From Verrucomicrobiota bacterium (lineage in GTDB: Bacteria > Verrucomicrobiota > Verrucomicrobiia > Verrucomicrobiales > Akkermansiaceae): DNA of 64,000 nucleotides. Shown here one piece after another: positions 7,038 to 13,636 of this stretch; positions within the stretch are counted from its first letter, which is position 1; each line of letters starts with the position of its first letter. The translations under genes were made by a program, and so were the position numbers. The notes beneath the pieces were generated by a model. That model did no database searches. It was not told where the DNA came from and saw only the letters and a list, made by a program, of their open reading frames with translations. The stretch covers positions 124,001-188,000 of the forward strand of contig JAFLEH010000006.1 of assembly GCA_017301995.1 (NCBI GenBank), read 5' to 3'.

Positions 7038-7643
7038 ATGAATTCAATACGTTTCATCATCGCCTTGTGTTTTGCATTAGTAGCCGCAGCACAAGGTGGA
7101 GAGAGCCCGACTAACGCATACAAAATTGTGTTCCTCGACTCGAAGGGTGAAAGGCTCGGGGTAGCTATGGTGTTTTCTCCGGCACTTGTGAAAGCCGACC
7201 GAAAGGAGTTCACTGCCAAGTGCTCTGTTGAGCTATTGCCGAACAAGGGCGACGGAGAAGAAGTAAAGTGGTTCAAGCGATTGATGCCCGAAGGCAAGAA
7301 TTGCGAAGTTGGCATCGAAACCAAAAAAGACGATGAGTTTTTTGGAGGCCCAGATGGTAGCGGAGCGCATGCCTCGATCGACTTCGCACCAGGCTGGGAG
7401 GACGCGAATGTCCTTGTGATGTTGAACTTGGACAATGCCCAACCGAGAGGCACATGGTGGTATAGCATAGCCGCAGGCGGCTGGAAGGGTGGCAAGGTGG
7501 TGGTGAGTAGAGTTCAAGCCAAAGCAGAAGCTCCCCCAGGACAAGCCGAACAAGCCGGCAATGGGCACCCCGCTACCCGCCCAGAGTCGAAGTCGGAGGG
7601 TGGCGACAAACCTCAACCTGAATCGGAGGGGCGCTCCCGGTAG
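7038..7643 (+). CDS. Exported protein of unknown function with attC-encoded tail (cassette gene)
   Basis: 201 residues from ATG at 7038. The N-terminus MNSIRFIIALCFALVAAAQGGE is a typical signal peptide, cleaved near AQG. The mature domain (about residues 25-165) is mixed alpha/beta with GTWWYSIAAGGWKGGK near its end; no family recognised. From about residue 168 the protein is Gly/Pro/Glu-rich (PGQAEQAGNGHP...ESKSEGGDKPQPESEGRSR). This tail is encoded entirely by the attC at 7545, most of which is translated. The gene reads through the R'' and L'' boxes and stops at 7641, within the site. Confidence 0.72.
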   Translation: MNSIRFIIALCFALVAAAQGGESPTNAYKIVFLDSKGERLGVAMVFSPALVKADRKEFTAKCSVELLPNKGDGEEVKWFKRLMPEGKNCEVGIETKKDDEFFGGPDGSGAHASIDFAPGWEDANVLVMLNLDNAQPRGTWWYSIAAGGWKGGKVVVSRVQAKAEAPPGQAEQAGNGHPATRPESKSEGGDKPQPESEGRSR

Positions 7644-7669
7644 CGGGTTGCCAGGCCTCGACGTTCGCC
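7545..7669 (+). other. attC recombination site 6, mostly translated
   Basis: R'' GCCGAAC (7545-7551) followed by AAGCC; R' GTTCGCC (7663-7669). L'' GGGCACCCCGCTACC pairs with L' GGTAGCGGGTTGCC. At 125 bases it is the longest site here. About 80% of it is coding in the upstream gene. Confidence 0.82.
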
Positions 7670-7681
7670 AGAAAATATGCT

Positions 7682-8089
7682 GTGAAGACGACCAACCCAA
7701 AAAGCAACACATGGATCGTGGTGGTTCCAACTGTTTTATGGTTTGTCGCCGGGTTCTTCTACGTTCAATACTTCCAAGAGGAGACGCGCGGCAGATACGA
7801 CCCGCTAATGGCCTCAGGGATGTCTCTGCCGTTTTTTGCGACAGCAATCGCGCAACTGCGGAGTGGACACCTTTGGAGGAACCTTTCTACTGGGAATCGC
7901 GGAGAGCATAGGGATGTTTCTCCCACGAAGTTCGCGCTATCCACAATCGGGCATCTTGCGATCGGCACGATCCTCGTCGCATTGTTTTCCTATCAATACT
8001 GGAGCCAGGGCGAACAAGCCGTCGCTCCGAACCGCTCGTTGCCGCCTTCATTGAATTCAACGTCTTCCGTTCGCAATTCGGAGGACTAA
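7682..8089 (+). CDS. Small predicted membrane protein (cassette gene)
   Basis: 135 residues from GTG at 7682, about 12 bases after R' of attC 6; the nearby ATG at 7677 is out of frame and closes at once. Two membrane segments: TWIVVVPTVLWFVAGFFYVQYF near the N-terminus and a second (LSTIGHLAIGTILVALFSYQYW) at about residues 86-107. The final part (GEQAVAPNRSLPPSLNSTSSVRNSED) is encoded by the attC at 8009. I recognise no family. The stop at 8087-8089 lies only 11 bases before the next start codon at 8101, so translational coupling across the attC is possible. Confidence 0.68.
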   Translation: MKTTNPKSNTWIVVVPTVLWFVAGFFYVQYFQEETRGRYDPLMASGMSLPFFATAIAQLRSGHLWRNLSTGNRGEHRDVSPTKFALSTIGHLAIGTILVALFSYQYWSQGEQAVAPNRSLPPSLNSTSSVRNSED

Positions 8090-8099
8090 AACGTTAGCC
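8009..8099 (+). other. attC recombination site 7
   Basis: R'' GGCGAAC (8009-8015) followed by AAGCC; R' GTTAGCC (8093-8099). L'' GCTCCGAACCGCTCG pairs with L' CGCAATTCGGAG. Its left three quarters are coding in the upstream gene. Confidence 0.82.
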
Positions 8100-8100
8100 A

Positions 8101-8505
8101 ATGAATATCCAGACCCTCATTCTTCCAGCGCTCCTTTTTGCTTCGAATGCACAAGGAGCGGATTCCATTGCTGGACGCTACGCCGGACGAGTGGCAACCG
8201 GGCGCGACAATGAGACGCGGTCTATCGACGTCACTGTCATGCAGGTCGACAGGCATTATAAACTTTCGGGCACCGCAGGATATTCGACAGGTCGCTCGGT
8301 CGCGCCGGACTTCGATGGCGAATGCAAAGAGATCACAAAGCCACCGTATCGGTTTGATTTTACAGACTCGTTCGGGAACTTGGGAATCGCCACCGTCACA
8401 CCGATCAAATCCGGGCTCCAATTCACCATAACGATGACGACAGTAAAGGATTCAAGATGCTTGCCGCTGTATGATCTAACGAAACTCAAAAAGAAGAACG
8501 GCTAA
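8101..8505 (+). CDS. Small exported protein of unknown function (cassette gene)
   Basis: 134 residues; ATG at 8101 is one base after the R' box of attC 7, so any ribosome-binding function must come from the attC itself or from coupling to the gene ending at 8089. N-terminal MNIQTLILPALLFASNAQGAD is a signal peptide cleaved near AQG-AD. The mature domain is a small beta-rich fold (SIAGRYAGRVATG, YKLSGTAGYS, FTITMTTVKD) with two Cys (CKEITKP and SRCLPLYD), perhaps a disulfide in the periplasm. No family is assigned. The stop overlaps the first bases of attC 8. Confidence 0.7.
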   Translation: MNIQTLILPALLFASNAQGADSIAGRYAGRVATGRDNETRSIDVTVMQVDRHYKLSGTAGYSTGRSVAPDFDGECKEITKPPYRFDFTDSFGNLGIATVTPIKSGLQFTITMTTVKDSRCLPLYDLTKLKKKNG

Positions 8506-8596
8506 CACGTCGTGGAGCGCCAATCGGCCATAAGCTTTTCAATTTCGCTTCAACATCCCTTCAACCGCGCCGGTGGGCGCACATCAAACGTTGGGC
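8502..8596 (+). other. attC recombination site 8
   Basis: R'' GGCTAAC (8502-8508) and R' GTTGGGC (8590-8596). L'' GAGCGCCAATCGGC pairs with L' GCCGGTGGGCGC. The spacer is almost identical to attC 1 nearly 5 kb upstream. Confidence 0.85.
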
Positions 8597-8604
8597 TATC
8601 ACAA

Positions 8605-9027
8605 ATGAATAAAGAAGACAGATCTGACGAAGTCTGCGCGAGGGCCGTGGCAGTTATGCTCGAAGGCAACGACGTCGATGAGGCCGTGAAGATTCTCTGC
8701 GCTGAGGGCTTTCCGGCGGCTCTGGCGTCTCGGGCTCTTACCTTCCTTCCGAGCGCATTCGCGCGACTGCACCACGAACCTAAAGGAATTCAGTTCCCTT
8801 CGGATTACTATGCAGGCGAAGATGCTCATGGTAGGGGAGAGTTGAGCCGCTACGACGATGATCCAATTTATCAAGCCGCCTTGCGCCTTGGCACAAGGAT
8901 CGCCCGCGAGGATGAGGATTTGCTGCTGAGGTTTGTCGAGATATCGGCCGAGGACAACGGAATCGCCGCGGCCCGGGCACGAGGACTCAATCCGACATCG
9001 ATTTCGACCCTGATCCATGAATTCTAA
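8605..9027 (+). CDS. Small soluble, helical protein of unknown function (cassette gene)
   Basis: 140 residues from ATG at 8605, eight bases after R' of attC 8. It is acidic and helix-rich (DEVCARAVAVMLEGNDVDEAVKILCAEGFPAALASRALTFLP), with neither signal peptide nor membrane segment. It is the only clearly cytoplasmic helical protein of the array. The alternation of short helices resembles small regulatory or immunity-type proteins, but I recognise no family. It is followed by a degenerate attC-like hairpin. Confidence 0.68.
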   Translation: MNKEDRSDEVCARAVAVMLEGNDVDEAVKILCAEGFPAALASRALTFLPSAFARLHHEPKGIQFPSDYYAGEDAHGRGELSRYDDDPIYQAALRLGTRIAREDEDLLLRFVEISAEDNGIAAARARGLNPTSISTLIHEF

Positions 9028-9034
9028 GATTCAA

Positions 9035-9075
9035 GACGACCAAGCCGCGGTTGGCAACCCTGCGGGCTGGCCAAT
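9035..9075 (+). other. Degenerate attC-like remnant
   Basis: GACGACC followed by AAGCCG matches the R''-AAGCC pattern with the AAC lost, and TTGGCAACCC/GGGCTGGCCAA form a short-loop hairpin. No R' box follows. It is probably a decayed attC at the end of the last gene cassette. Confidence 0.4.
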
Positions 9076-9099
9076 TTCCTTGGTGGATTCATACTCTGA

Positions 9100-9470
9100 G
9101 GATGGTGGTTGAGAGAACGGGACCACTCTGGAACTGAACGCCATTCGCGGGAGCGGGTGATTTGATCCTGTTGATTTGTGGCCGTGATCCGCGGGATGGA
9201 TCCGCCGCGCTGGGGATTTCGACCACGGATTTCACGGATTGGCACGGATAGGAAGAAGGTTGGCGCGAAGCACCATCCGTGTAGATCCGTGTGATCCGTG
9301 GTTGGGAGTCTTCGACTTCGCCAGGACGGAACGAACCTTTCCCGGATTTCCGGAAGTCTCCGCTTGCGTGGTCGGCTGATTCCGATAGCATTGGCCTGTC
9401 CGGCACCGGTGGCGATCCGCTGCGCAACCAAGGACCAAACAAGCCATGGGATGCAACCCGGCATAGCGGA
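9100..9470 (+). repeat. Non-coding repeat cassette, copy 2, with partial attC
   Basis: Diverged copy of 3830-4290: it shares AGCGGGTGATTTGATCCTGTTG, the CCACGGAT inverted repeat (9222-9303), and the segment CCGGCACCGGTGGCGATCCG. Like copy 1 it ends in an attC left half (ACCAAAC at 9434-9440, AAGCC, then ATGGGATGCAACCCGG), but here no matching right half follows. No gene is evident. The rest of the 9028-9646 interval holds nothing that I recognise. Confidence 0.7.
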
Positions 9471-9646
9471 TGGTAGCTTTTTCCATTGGCTTGGGTCCAC
9501 CTGACCTTCACGGGGTGCGGAGGAACGCCTGGAAACCGGACAACCAGAACCCTCAGATCCGTCCGCAACTCCGGTGCCTAACCACAGGAGGGTTTTCCAC
9601 ACCGGTCATGTCGCACGGCCGTCCGGACGCCTGCGCCACCGCCGGC

Positions 9647-12600
9647 TCAGTCTTCCCGCACGCGGAAGAACACTTTGGGCTCGTCAGGAATGAACGGAAG
9701 TGTGACCATGGTGGTCGCGCCTTGGCTGGCAATGCCGACAGCAATCGGGGTCCAGGTTTCCAGATCCTTGGACCAATGGATGCTGTAGACGGCATCCGGC
9801 ATCGAGTTCCACGACAAGTGCACCGTCCCCGCACCACGGTTGACCACCGGGACACCAACTCGAATGGGTTCGAGCCAGGCCAAGGACAAGCCCGCTTCGT
9901 CGGGCACCAGGCGCGGGCCTCCGCCCCGCAGAAGGTCTGGGAAGTGGTTGTGGTTCCATAAGTCGCCGTAAACCTCGAAATTCGCGCCACCGCCCCGTTC
10001 CCAATACAACGCGCGGATGGTGTAGCTGCCGGGTTGCAACTCAATGATCGCGCGGGTGTGGCTGTTGCCGGTGTTGGCGTTGTGGATCAGGGTGTCGCCG
10101 CTGATCACCGAGTTCGCGTCCACGCCGTAGACAAGGTTGCGCCACGTTTGTCCGACGATCTGCAGGCTGCCGCCATCGTCGCCGCGGAATCCAAACTGAT
10201 AGACTCCGTACGCCGGGATTTCCAGCACGCCGACCGCTTCGACGGCGAAGTCGTTGTCGTCGCCGCCGGTGCCGTTCGGAAACGGCGTGTCGCCGCCGAA
10301 AAATCCGGCGGGATTGCCGGCATTCTGGGGGTCGGACAGGTTGATCGCTTCGAGGTTGGCCGTGACTGCGGCGGGGTCGTTGAGCAACTCGGCAGAGGCG
10401 GTGGCGAGCGAGTTGACTTCCGTGCCGCCCGGAGCGGTGACCCGCGTGGACCAATTGACGCCGTTGATGGTCTTGATACCGGGCACGAGGAAACTGCCAC
10501 TGGCGCGGTGGCCGACCGCGCGCCAGACCAGGGTGTCGGTGTCGTTGGCACGGGCTCCGGGAGCGGCGTACAACTCGTGGGAGGCGCCGCCGGCGTTTTC
10601 GAAAGCGAGCACCTCGATTTCGTACTGGCCGGCGGACAGGTTGGTCACCGCGCGGAACTCGCCGCTGGTGCGTTCCCGATAGACGGTGTCGGGCGAGCGG
10701 ATGTCGATGACGCCGTCGCCATACACGGTGGTGAAGGGTTGTCCGGAAATGCGTAGGCCGGAGCCGTCGTCGGAGCGCAGTCCGAAGGTATAGGTTCCCG
10801 CTTGCGTGATCACGAGCAGGCCGCGGTAGACGTGAACGATCGCGTCGTCGTTTGCGGCGGTGTTGCCGACCATGGTTTGGTCGCCGGGAATGATGCCGGT
10901 GGTGCCGGGTGATTCGGGGTCCGTGGCATTGATGGTTTGGCGGAGGCCTTCCACCACGGTGCCGAGCCCCGACTGCACGGAGGCGGCCGCCTGCACGATG
11001 TTGGACACCGCGCCGTTGTTCGAAACCGCCCGCACGCCGAAGGCCGAATTGCCGGGTCCACGCGCGTTGAAGTTGGTCGGGAACACGGCCGGCATGACTT
11101 GGGCGCCGGGCACCGGGACAGGCGAGGCGACGGCCCACTCGATCACGTAGGGCTGTGTCGGGGCGCCGACATCCTGCGGGGCGAGACCGTTGAGGTGGTC
11201 GTTCCACAGGCCGGTGGAGCCGCTCAGTTCGATGGCGTCCTCGCCTCCGGTTCCGGAGTTGTTGGGTTCGCCGGTGTTCCAGGATTGATAGGTGTAGGAA
11301 GCGCCTGACGTCCACGCCCAGCCGTTGTTGCTGTTAGTCCCCGCTTCGCTGCCGCCGTAGGCTTCGTTGTCGGTCAGGCCGATCCAGAACGTCTGGAAGT
11401 TGGCGATGCGGGCGAGGAAGAAATTCTCCTGCCGCTGGGTGACGTCGGCCAAGTGGCCGGGCACGGTGGTCAGGCCGGAAGGATCGGGGCGTGCTTGCGC
11501 GGTGGCCTCGGCATTGGCCCAAGTGCGCGGGCGGTCGGCGGCGGCGCCGACGAGCTGATAGAGATTCCAGGTGCCGCCCGGCCCGAAGGGAGCGGTGTGG
11601 TAGGTCGGGTTGTTGGTGATCTCGTCGGCGGGCAGGGCGAGCGGACTGCCGCCGGCGGCGAGGTGGCGGATCTGGGCGAGGTTGAGGCTGCGGTTGAAGA
11701 CGGCCAGTTCGTCCAGCCGGCCCATGAAGGACCAACCGGCGGCCCCGCTGCGGCCGATGGAAACCGCGGAGTTGTTGGACAGGACACCTCTGGCGGTCGG
11801 GCCGTTGTCGAGGTTGCCGTTGACGAAGATGCGTTGGTAACCGTCGCGGTATTCCCAAACCACATGGTACCATTGCCCGGTTTGGATGACTTGGTTGCCG
11901 GTGAGGTCGTTGCCCCAGTGGCCGATGTGGGCGCGGCTGTTGCGGATGCCCAGGTGGAGGATGTTGCTGCTCGTGTTGGTCTGGTTGAAGACCATGTTGT
12001 CGCCGGCGGCCTTGGCGGAATTCACCCAGGCGCAGGCGGTGTAGGTGGAACTGGTGAAACCGAGTTGGGTGGCGGTGAACGGGGTGGTGATGCCGTCGCC
12101 ATCCGGGGCGTTTCCGCCGTCGAACTCCAAGGCACCACCGACTTGGCCGGCGACCCAGCGCTCGTTTCCGCCGCTGCCGATCAAGGTGCAGGTGCCACCC
12201 AAGGTGCCGCGGTTTTGGAGTGTGGTGCCCGATCCTTCCTCGAAGTCGTAGTAGAGAAGCGGCACCGGCTGCATCGTGTATTGGATCTCGAGCTTGGGTC
12301 GCAGCGCGGTGTCGGAATGATCCCGGGAAGCCATCTGGATCGAGTTCCCGGGGGTGACCTCATCCAGGTTGTCGAGCCGCCAACCGTGATTGGAGGCGGG
12401 CGCATCGAGCATGGCCTGCGCCTCGGCGGTGAGCGCGGCGGAGGCCAAGCTGACTGGCCCCAAGGCCGCCACGGTGCCGGTAGCGCTGGCCGAAGGGGTC
12501 ACGCTCGCTCCCGCGTTGGTCCACAGGACGGTGGAATGGTTGGCATGTTGCCAAGTGACGCTCCCGGCGGTGGCCGTAGAGCCGATGCCTTCGCCACCTC

Positions 12601-12958
12601 CGGGATCAACCGTGCCTTCGCTCCATGGCTCAATAAGGCGGGTCAGTTGCAGGCTTCCGGTGTGTTTGAGGACGCTCAGCCGCAGGGTGGCGCTGGTGAT
12701 CGTGGCTCCGCTCGGCACGGCCGCGGCCACGTCGAAGCGGAGCAGGGAGCGAAGGGTCCGGTTGGCTCCCGTATCTCCGTTGACCCCGGCGTGGAGAAAC
12801 TGCCCCTTGCCGTTCGCGTAGGCATACGGGTCACCGCCCGCCGGGCTGTAGATCACGGCGTCGGCGACGGGTTCCACCGTGACGGTGACCGCCGACGAAA
12901 GGCCGGGAAGCCAAACGGCCAGCAGACAACCTAGGACAATAGGGATCAATTGCTTCAT
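9647..12958 (-). CDS. Large exported protein: DNRLRE + LamG + C-type lectin + PA14 domains
   Basis: 1103 residues; ATG at 12958 chosen because it opens a signal peptide (MKQLIPIVLGCLLAVWLPGLSSA). In order: a DNRLRE-type beta domain (VEPVADAVIYSP...LRSLLRFDV), a LamG/concanavalin-like domain (LLYYDFEEGSGT...FMGRLDELAVFNRSL), a C-type-lectin-like domain with the EPNNSGTGGEDAIEL sugar-binding signature and WNDH, and two PA14-type domains (GTYTFGLRSDDGSGLRI; GVYQFGFRGDDGGSLQI). It ends VFFRVRED. All parts suggest carbohydrate binding at the cell surface or outside the cell. It lacks the DPDxDG loop seen in the other large proteins here. It is monocistronic, convergent with the cassette array. Confidence 0.9.
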   Translation of the reverse strand: MKQLIPIVLGCLLAVWLPGLSSAVTVTVEPVADAVIYSPAGGDPYAYANGKGQFLHAGVNGDTGANRTLRSLLRFDVAAAVPSGATITSATLRLSVLKHTGSLQLTRLIEPWSEGTVDPGGGEGIGSTATAGSVTWQHANHSTVLWTNAGASVTPSASATGTVAALGPVSLASAALTAEAQAMLDAPASNHGWRLDNLDEVTPGNSIQMASRDHSDTALRPKLEIQYTMQPVPLLYYDFEEGSGTTLQNRGTLGGTCTLIGSGGNERWVAGQVGGALEFDGGNAPDGDGITTPFTATQLGFTSSTYTACAWVNSAKAAGDNMVFNQTNTSSNILHLGIRNSRAHIGHWGNDLTGNQVIQTGQWYHVVWEYRDGYQRIFVNGNLDNGPTARGVLSNNSAVSIGRSGAAGWSFMGRLDELAVFNRSLNLAQIRHLAAGGSPLALPADEITNNPTYHTAPFGPGGTWNLYQLVGAAADRPRTWANAEATAQARPDPSGLTTVPGHLADVTQRQENFFLARIANFQTFWIGLTDNEAYGGSEAGTNSNNGWAWTSGASYTYQSWNTGEPNNSGTGGEDAIELSGSTGLWNDHLNGLAPQDVGAPTQPYVIEWAVASPVPVPGAQVMPAVFPTNFNARGPGNSAFGVRAVSNNGAVSNIVQAAASVQSGLGTVVEGLRQTINATDPESPGTTGIIPGDQTMVGNTAANDDAIVHVYRGLLVITQAGTYTFGLRSDDGSGLRISGQPFTTVYGDGVIDIRSPDTVYRERTSGEFRAVTNLSAGQYEIEVLAFENAGGASHELYAAPGARANDTDTLVWRAVGHRASGSFLVPGIKTINGVNWSTRVTAPGGTEVNSLATASAELLNDPAAVTANLEAINLSDPQNAGNPAGFFGGDTPFPNGTGGDDNDFAVEAVGVLEIPAYGVYQFGFRGDDGGSLQIVGQTWRNLVYGVDANSVISGDTLIHNANTGNSHTRAIIELQPGSYTIRALYWERGGGANFEVYGDLWNHNHFPDLLRGGGPRLVPDEAGLSLAWLEPIRVGVPVVNRGAGTVHLSWNSMPDAVYSIHWSKDLETWTPIAVGIASQGATTMVTLPFIPDEPKVFFRVRED

Positions 12959-13236
12959 GAGTATTGCTAGGAAATTGCCTTTCGGGGTTGGCGCGCATGA
13001 GGGGGCTTCGCCAAGGCGACGCCCGCCCAAGGGGTTGCGGGGAAAGGAGGGGTGGAAAACGCACCCATTTCCCCGAACGGACCAGTCGGAGGTCGGGATG
13101 TCGCCTTCACGGGTGTGCCAACGGCGGTCATAGCGGGAGTTTTGACATGCGCGATTGCACAGGTTTCCCCCACCCTTGCAAGGATAATCCGCAAGGGGTT
13201 GCGATTTTTCCCCAGAGACCGTTCCGGAGGCCGAAT

Positions 13237-13416
13237 TCAGTCGAAGCAGGGGATCAGGATGCGACTGTCGCCCAGATCAACCTCGCCGGGTTTGGGATCG
13301 GGCCGGGCAACGGTGTCCAACATTTGAACGAAAAGCCCCAGCCACGGCATGTTGAAGATGCCTGGTGTCGCGCTGACGGGGCTGGTTTTCGCGTGGTCGA
13401 GATCCCCTCCGTGTCC
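13237..13416 (-). pseudogene. Possible C-terminal coding remnant, family not recognised
   Basis: A 59-codon open stretch on the minus strand between two stops reads like protein: LDHAKTSPVSATPGIF, then NMPWLGLFVQMLDTVARP and DLGDSRILIPCFD. It has no suitable start upstream. I do not recognise the family, and it may be chance. Confidence 0.3.
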
Positions 13417-13462
13417 TCAAGATCATAAGCCTCCCGACTAACTTGCGATTTACCGCAATAAA

Positions 13463-13580
13463 TGGGGTCAGGTACGAATGGCGCAAACTTAAGGTGTTTC
13501 ATGGTCCCGAATGGCTTAGAAATCCTGCAATTCTCCATCCCAAACACCCCTTAAGTTAGCGCCACTCGGGACCGACCCCA
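13463..13580. repeat. MITE/REP-like element with terminal inverted repeats
   Basis: The ends are long imperfect inverted repeats: TGGGGTCAGGTACGAATGGC at the left, and the reverse complement of the right end begins TGGGGTCGGTCCCGAGTGGC. The match continues through GCNAACTTAAGG to about 40 bases per arm. The unique centre is only about 25 bases, with no gene. This resembles the non-autonomous hairpin elements linked with IS200-like/REP-associated transposases. Confidence 0.7.
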
Positions 13581-13636
13581 GAGATATATGTTGCAATGCG
13601 GGGCCCCCAGATAGATACCCTTTGGCGGAAGTGTGC

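Larger units (their letters stand above)
3308..9470 (+). mobile_element. Integron gene-cassette array without integrase (CALIN-type cluster)
   Basis: Short same-strand genes alternate with 87-125 bp imperfect palindromes that have attC architecture. On the left is an R'' box ending AAC, nearly always followed by AAG[CT]C. Then comes an L''/L' inverted pair around a variable spacer, and on the right an R' box beginning GTT (GTTCGGC, GTTGGCT, GTTAGCC, GTTGGGC). Eight complete sites start at 3714, 4260, 4789, 6507, 6929, 7545, 8009 and 8502. Partial sites start at 5315, 9035 and 9434. Genes point the same way and sit one per cassette, as in integron arrays. No tyrosine recombinase gene (intI) is present in the window, hence the CALIN label. 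The array is interrupted at 5346-6115. Confidence 0.85.
12959..13636. other. Gene-free stretch between two minus-strand surface-protein genes
   Basis: It holds the upstream region of the lectin-domain gene (near 12959-13100), a short coding relic on the minus strand (13237-13416) and a MITE-like element (13463-13580). I see no RNA gene and no clear promoter. Confidence 0.5.

Noticed and set aside
3308..9470. Integron integrase gene
   Set aside because: I looked for a tyrosine recombinase in all frames around and within the array and found none. The integrase, if any, is outside the window.
10041..11315. Arg-rich minus-strand frame of 424 codons within the lectin-domain gene
   Set aside because: It is a +1 shadow on the same strand as the real gene, highly Arg-rich with no domain; the in-frame gene has clear LamG/PA14 domains.
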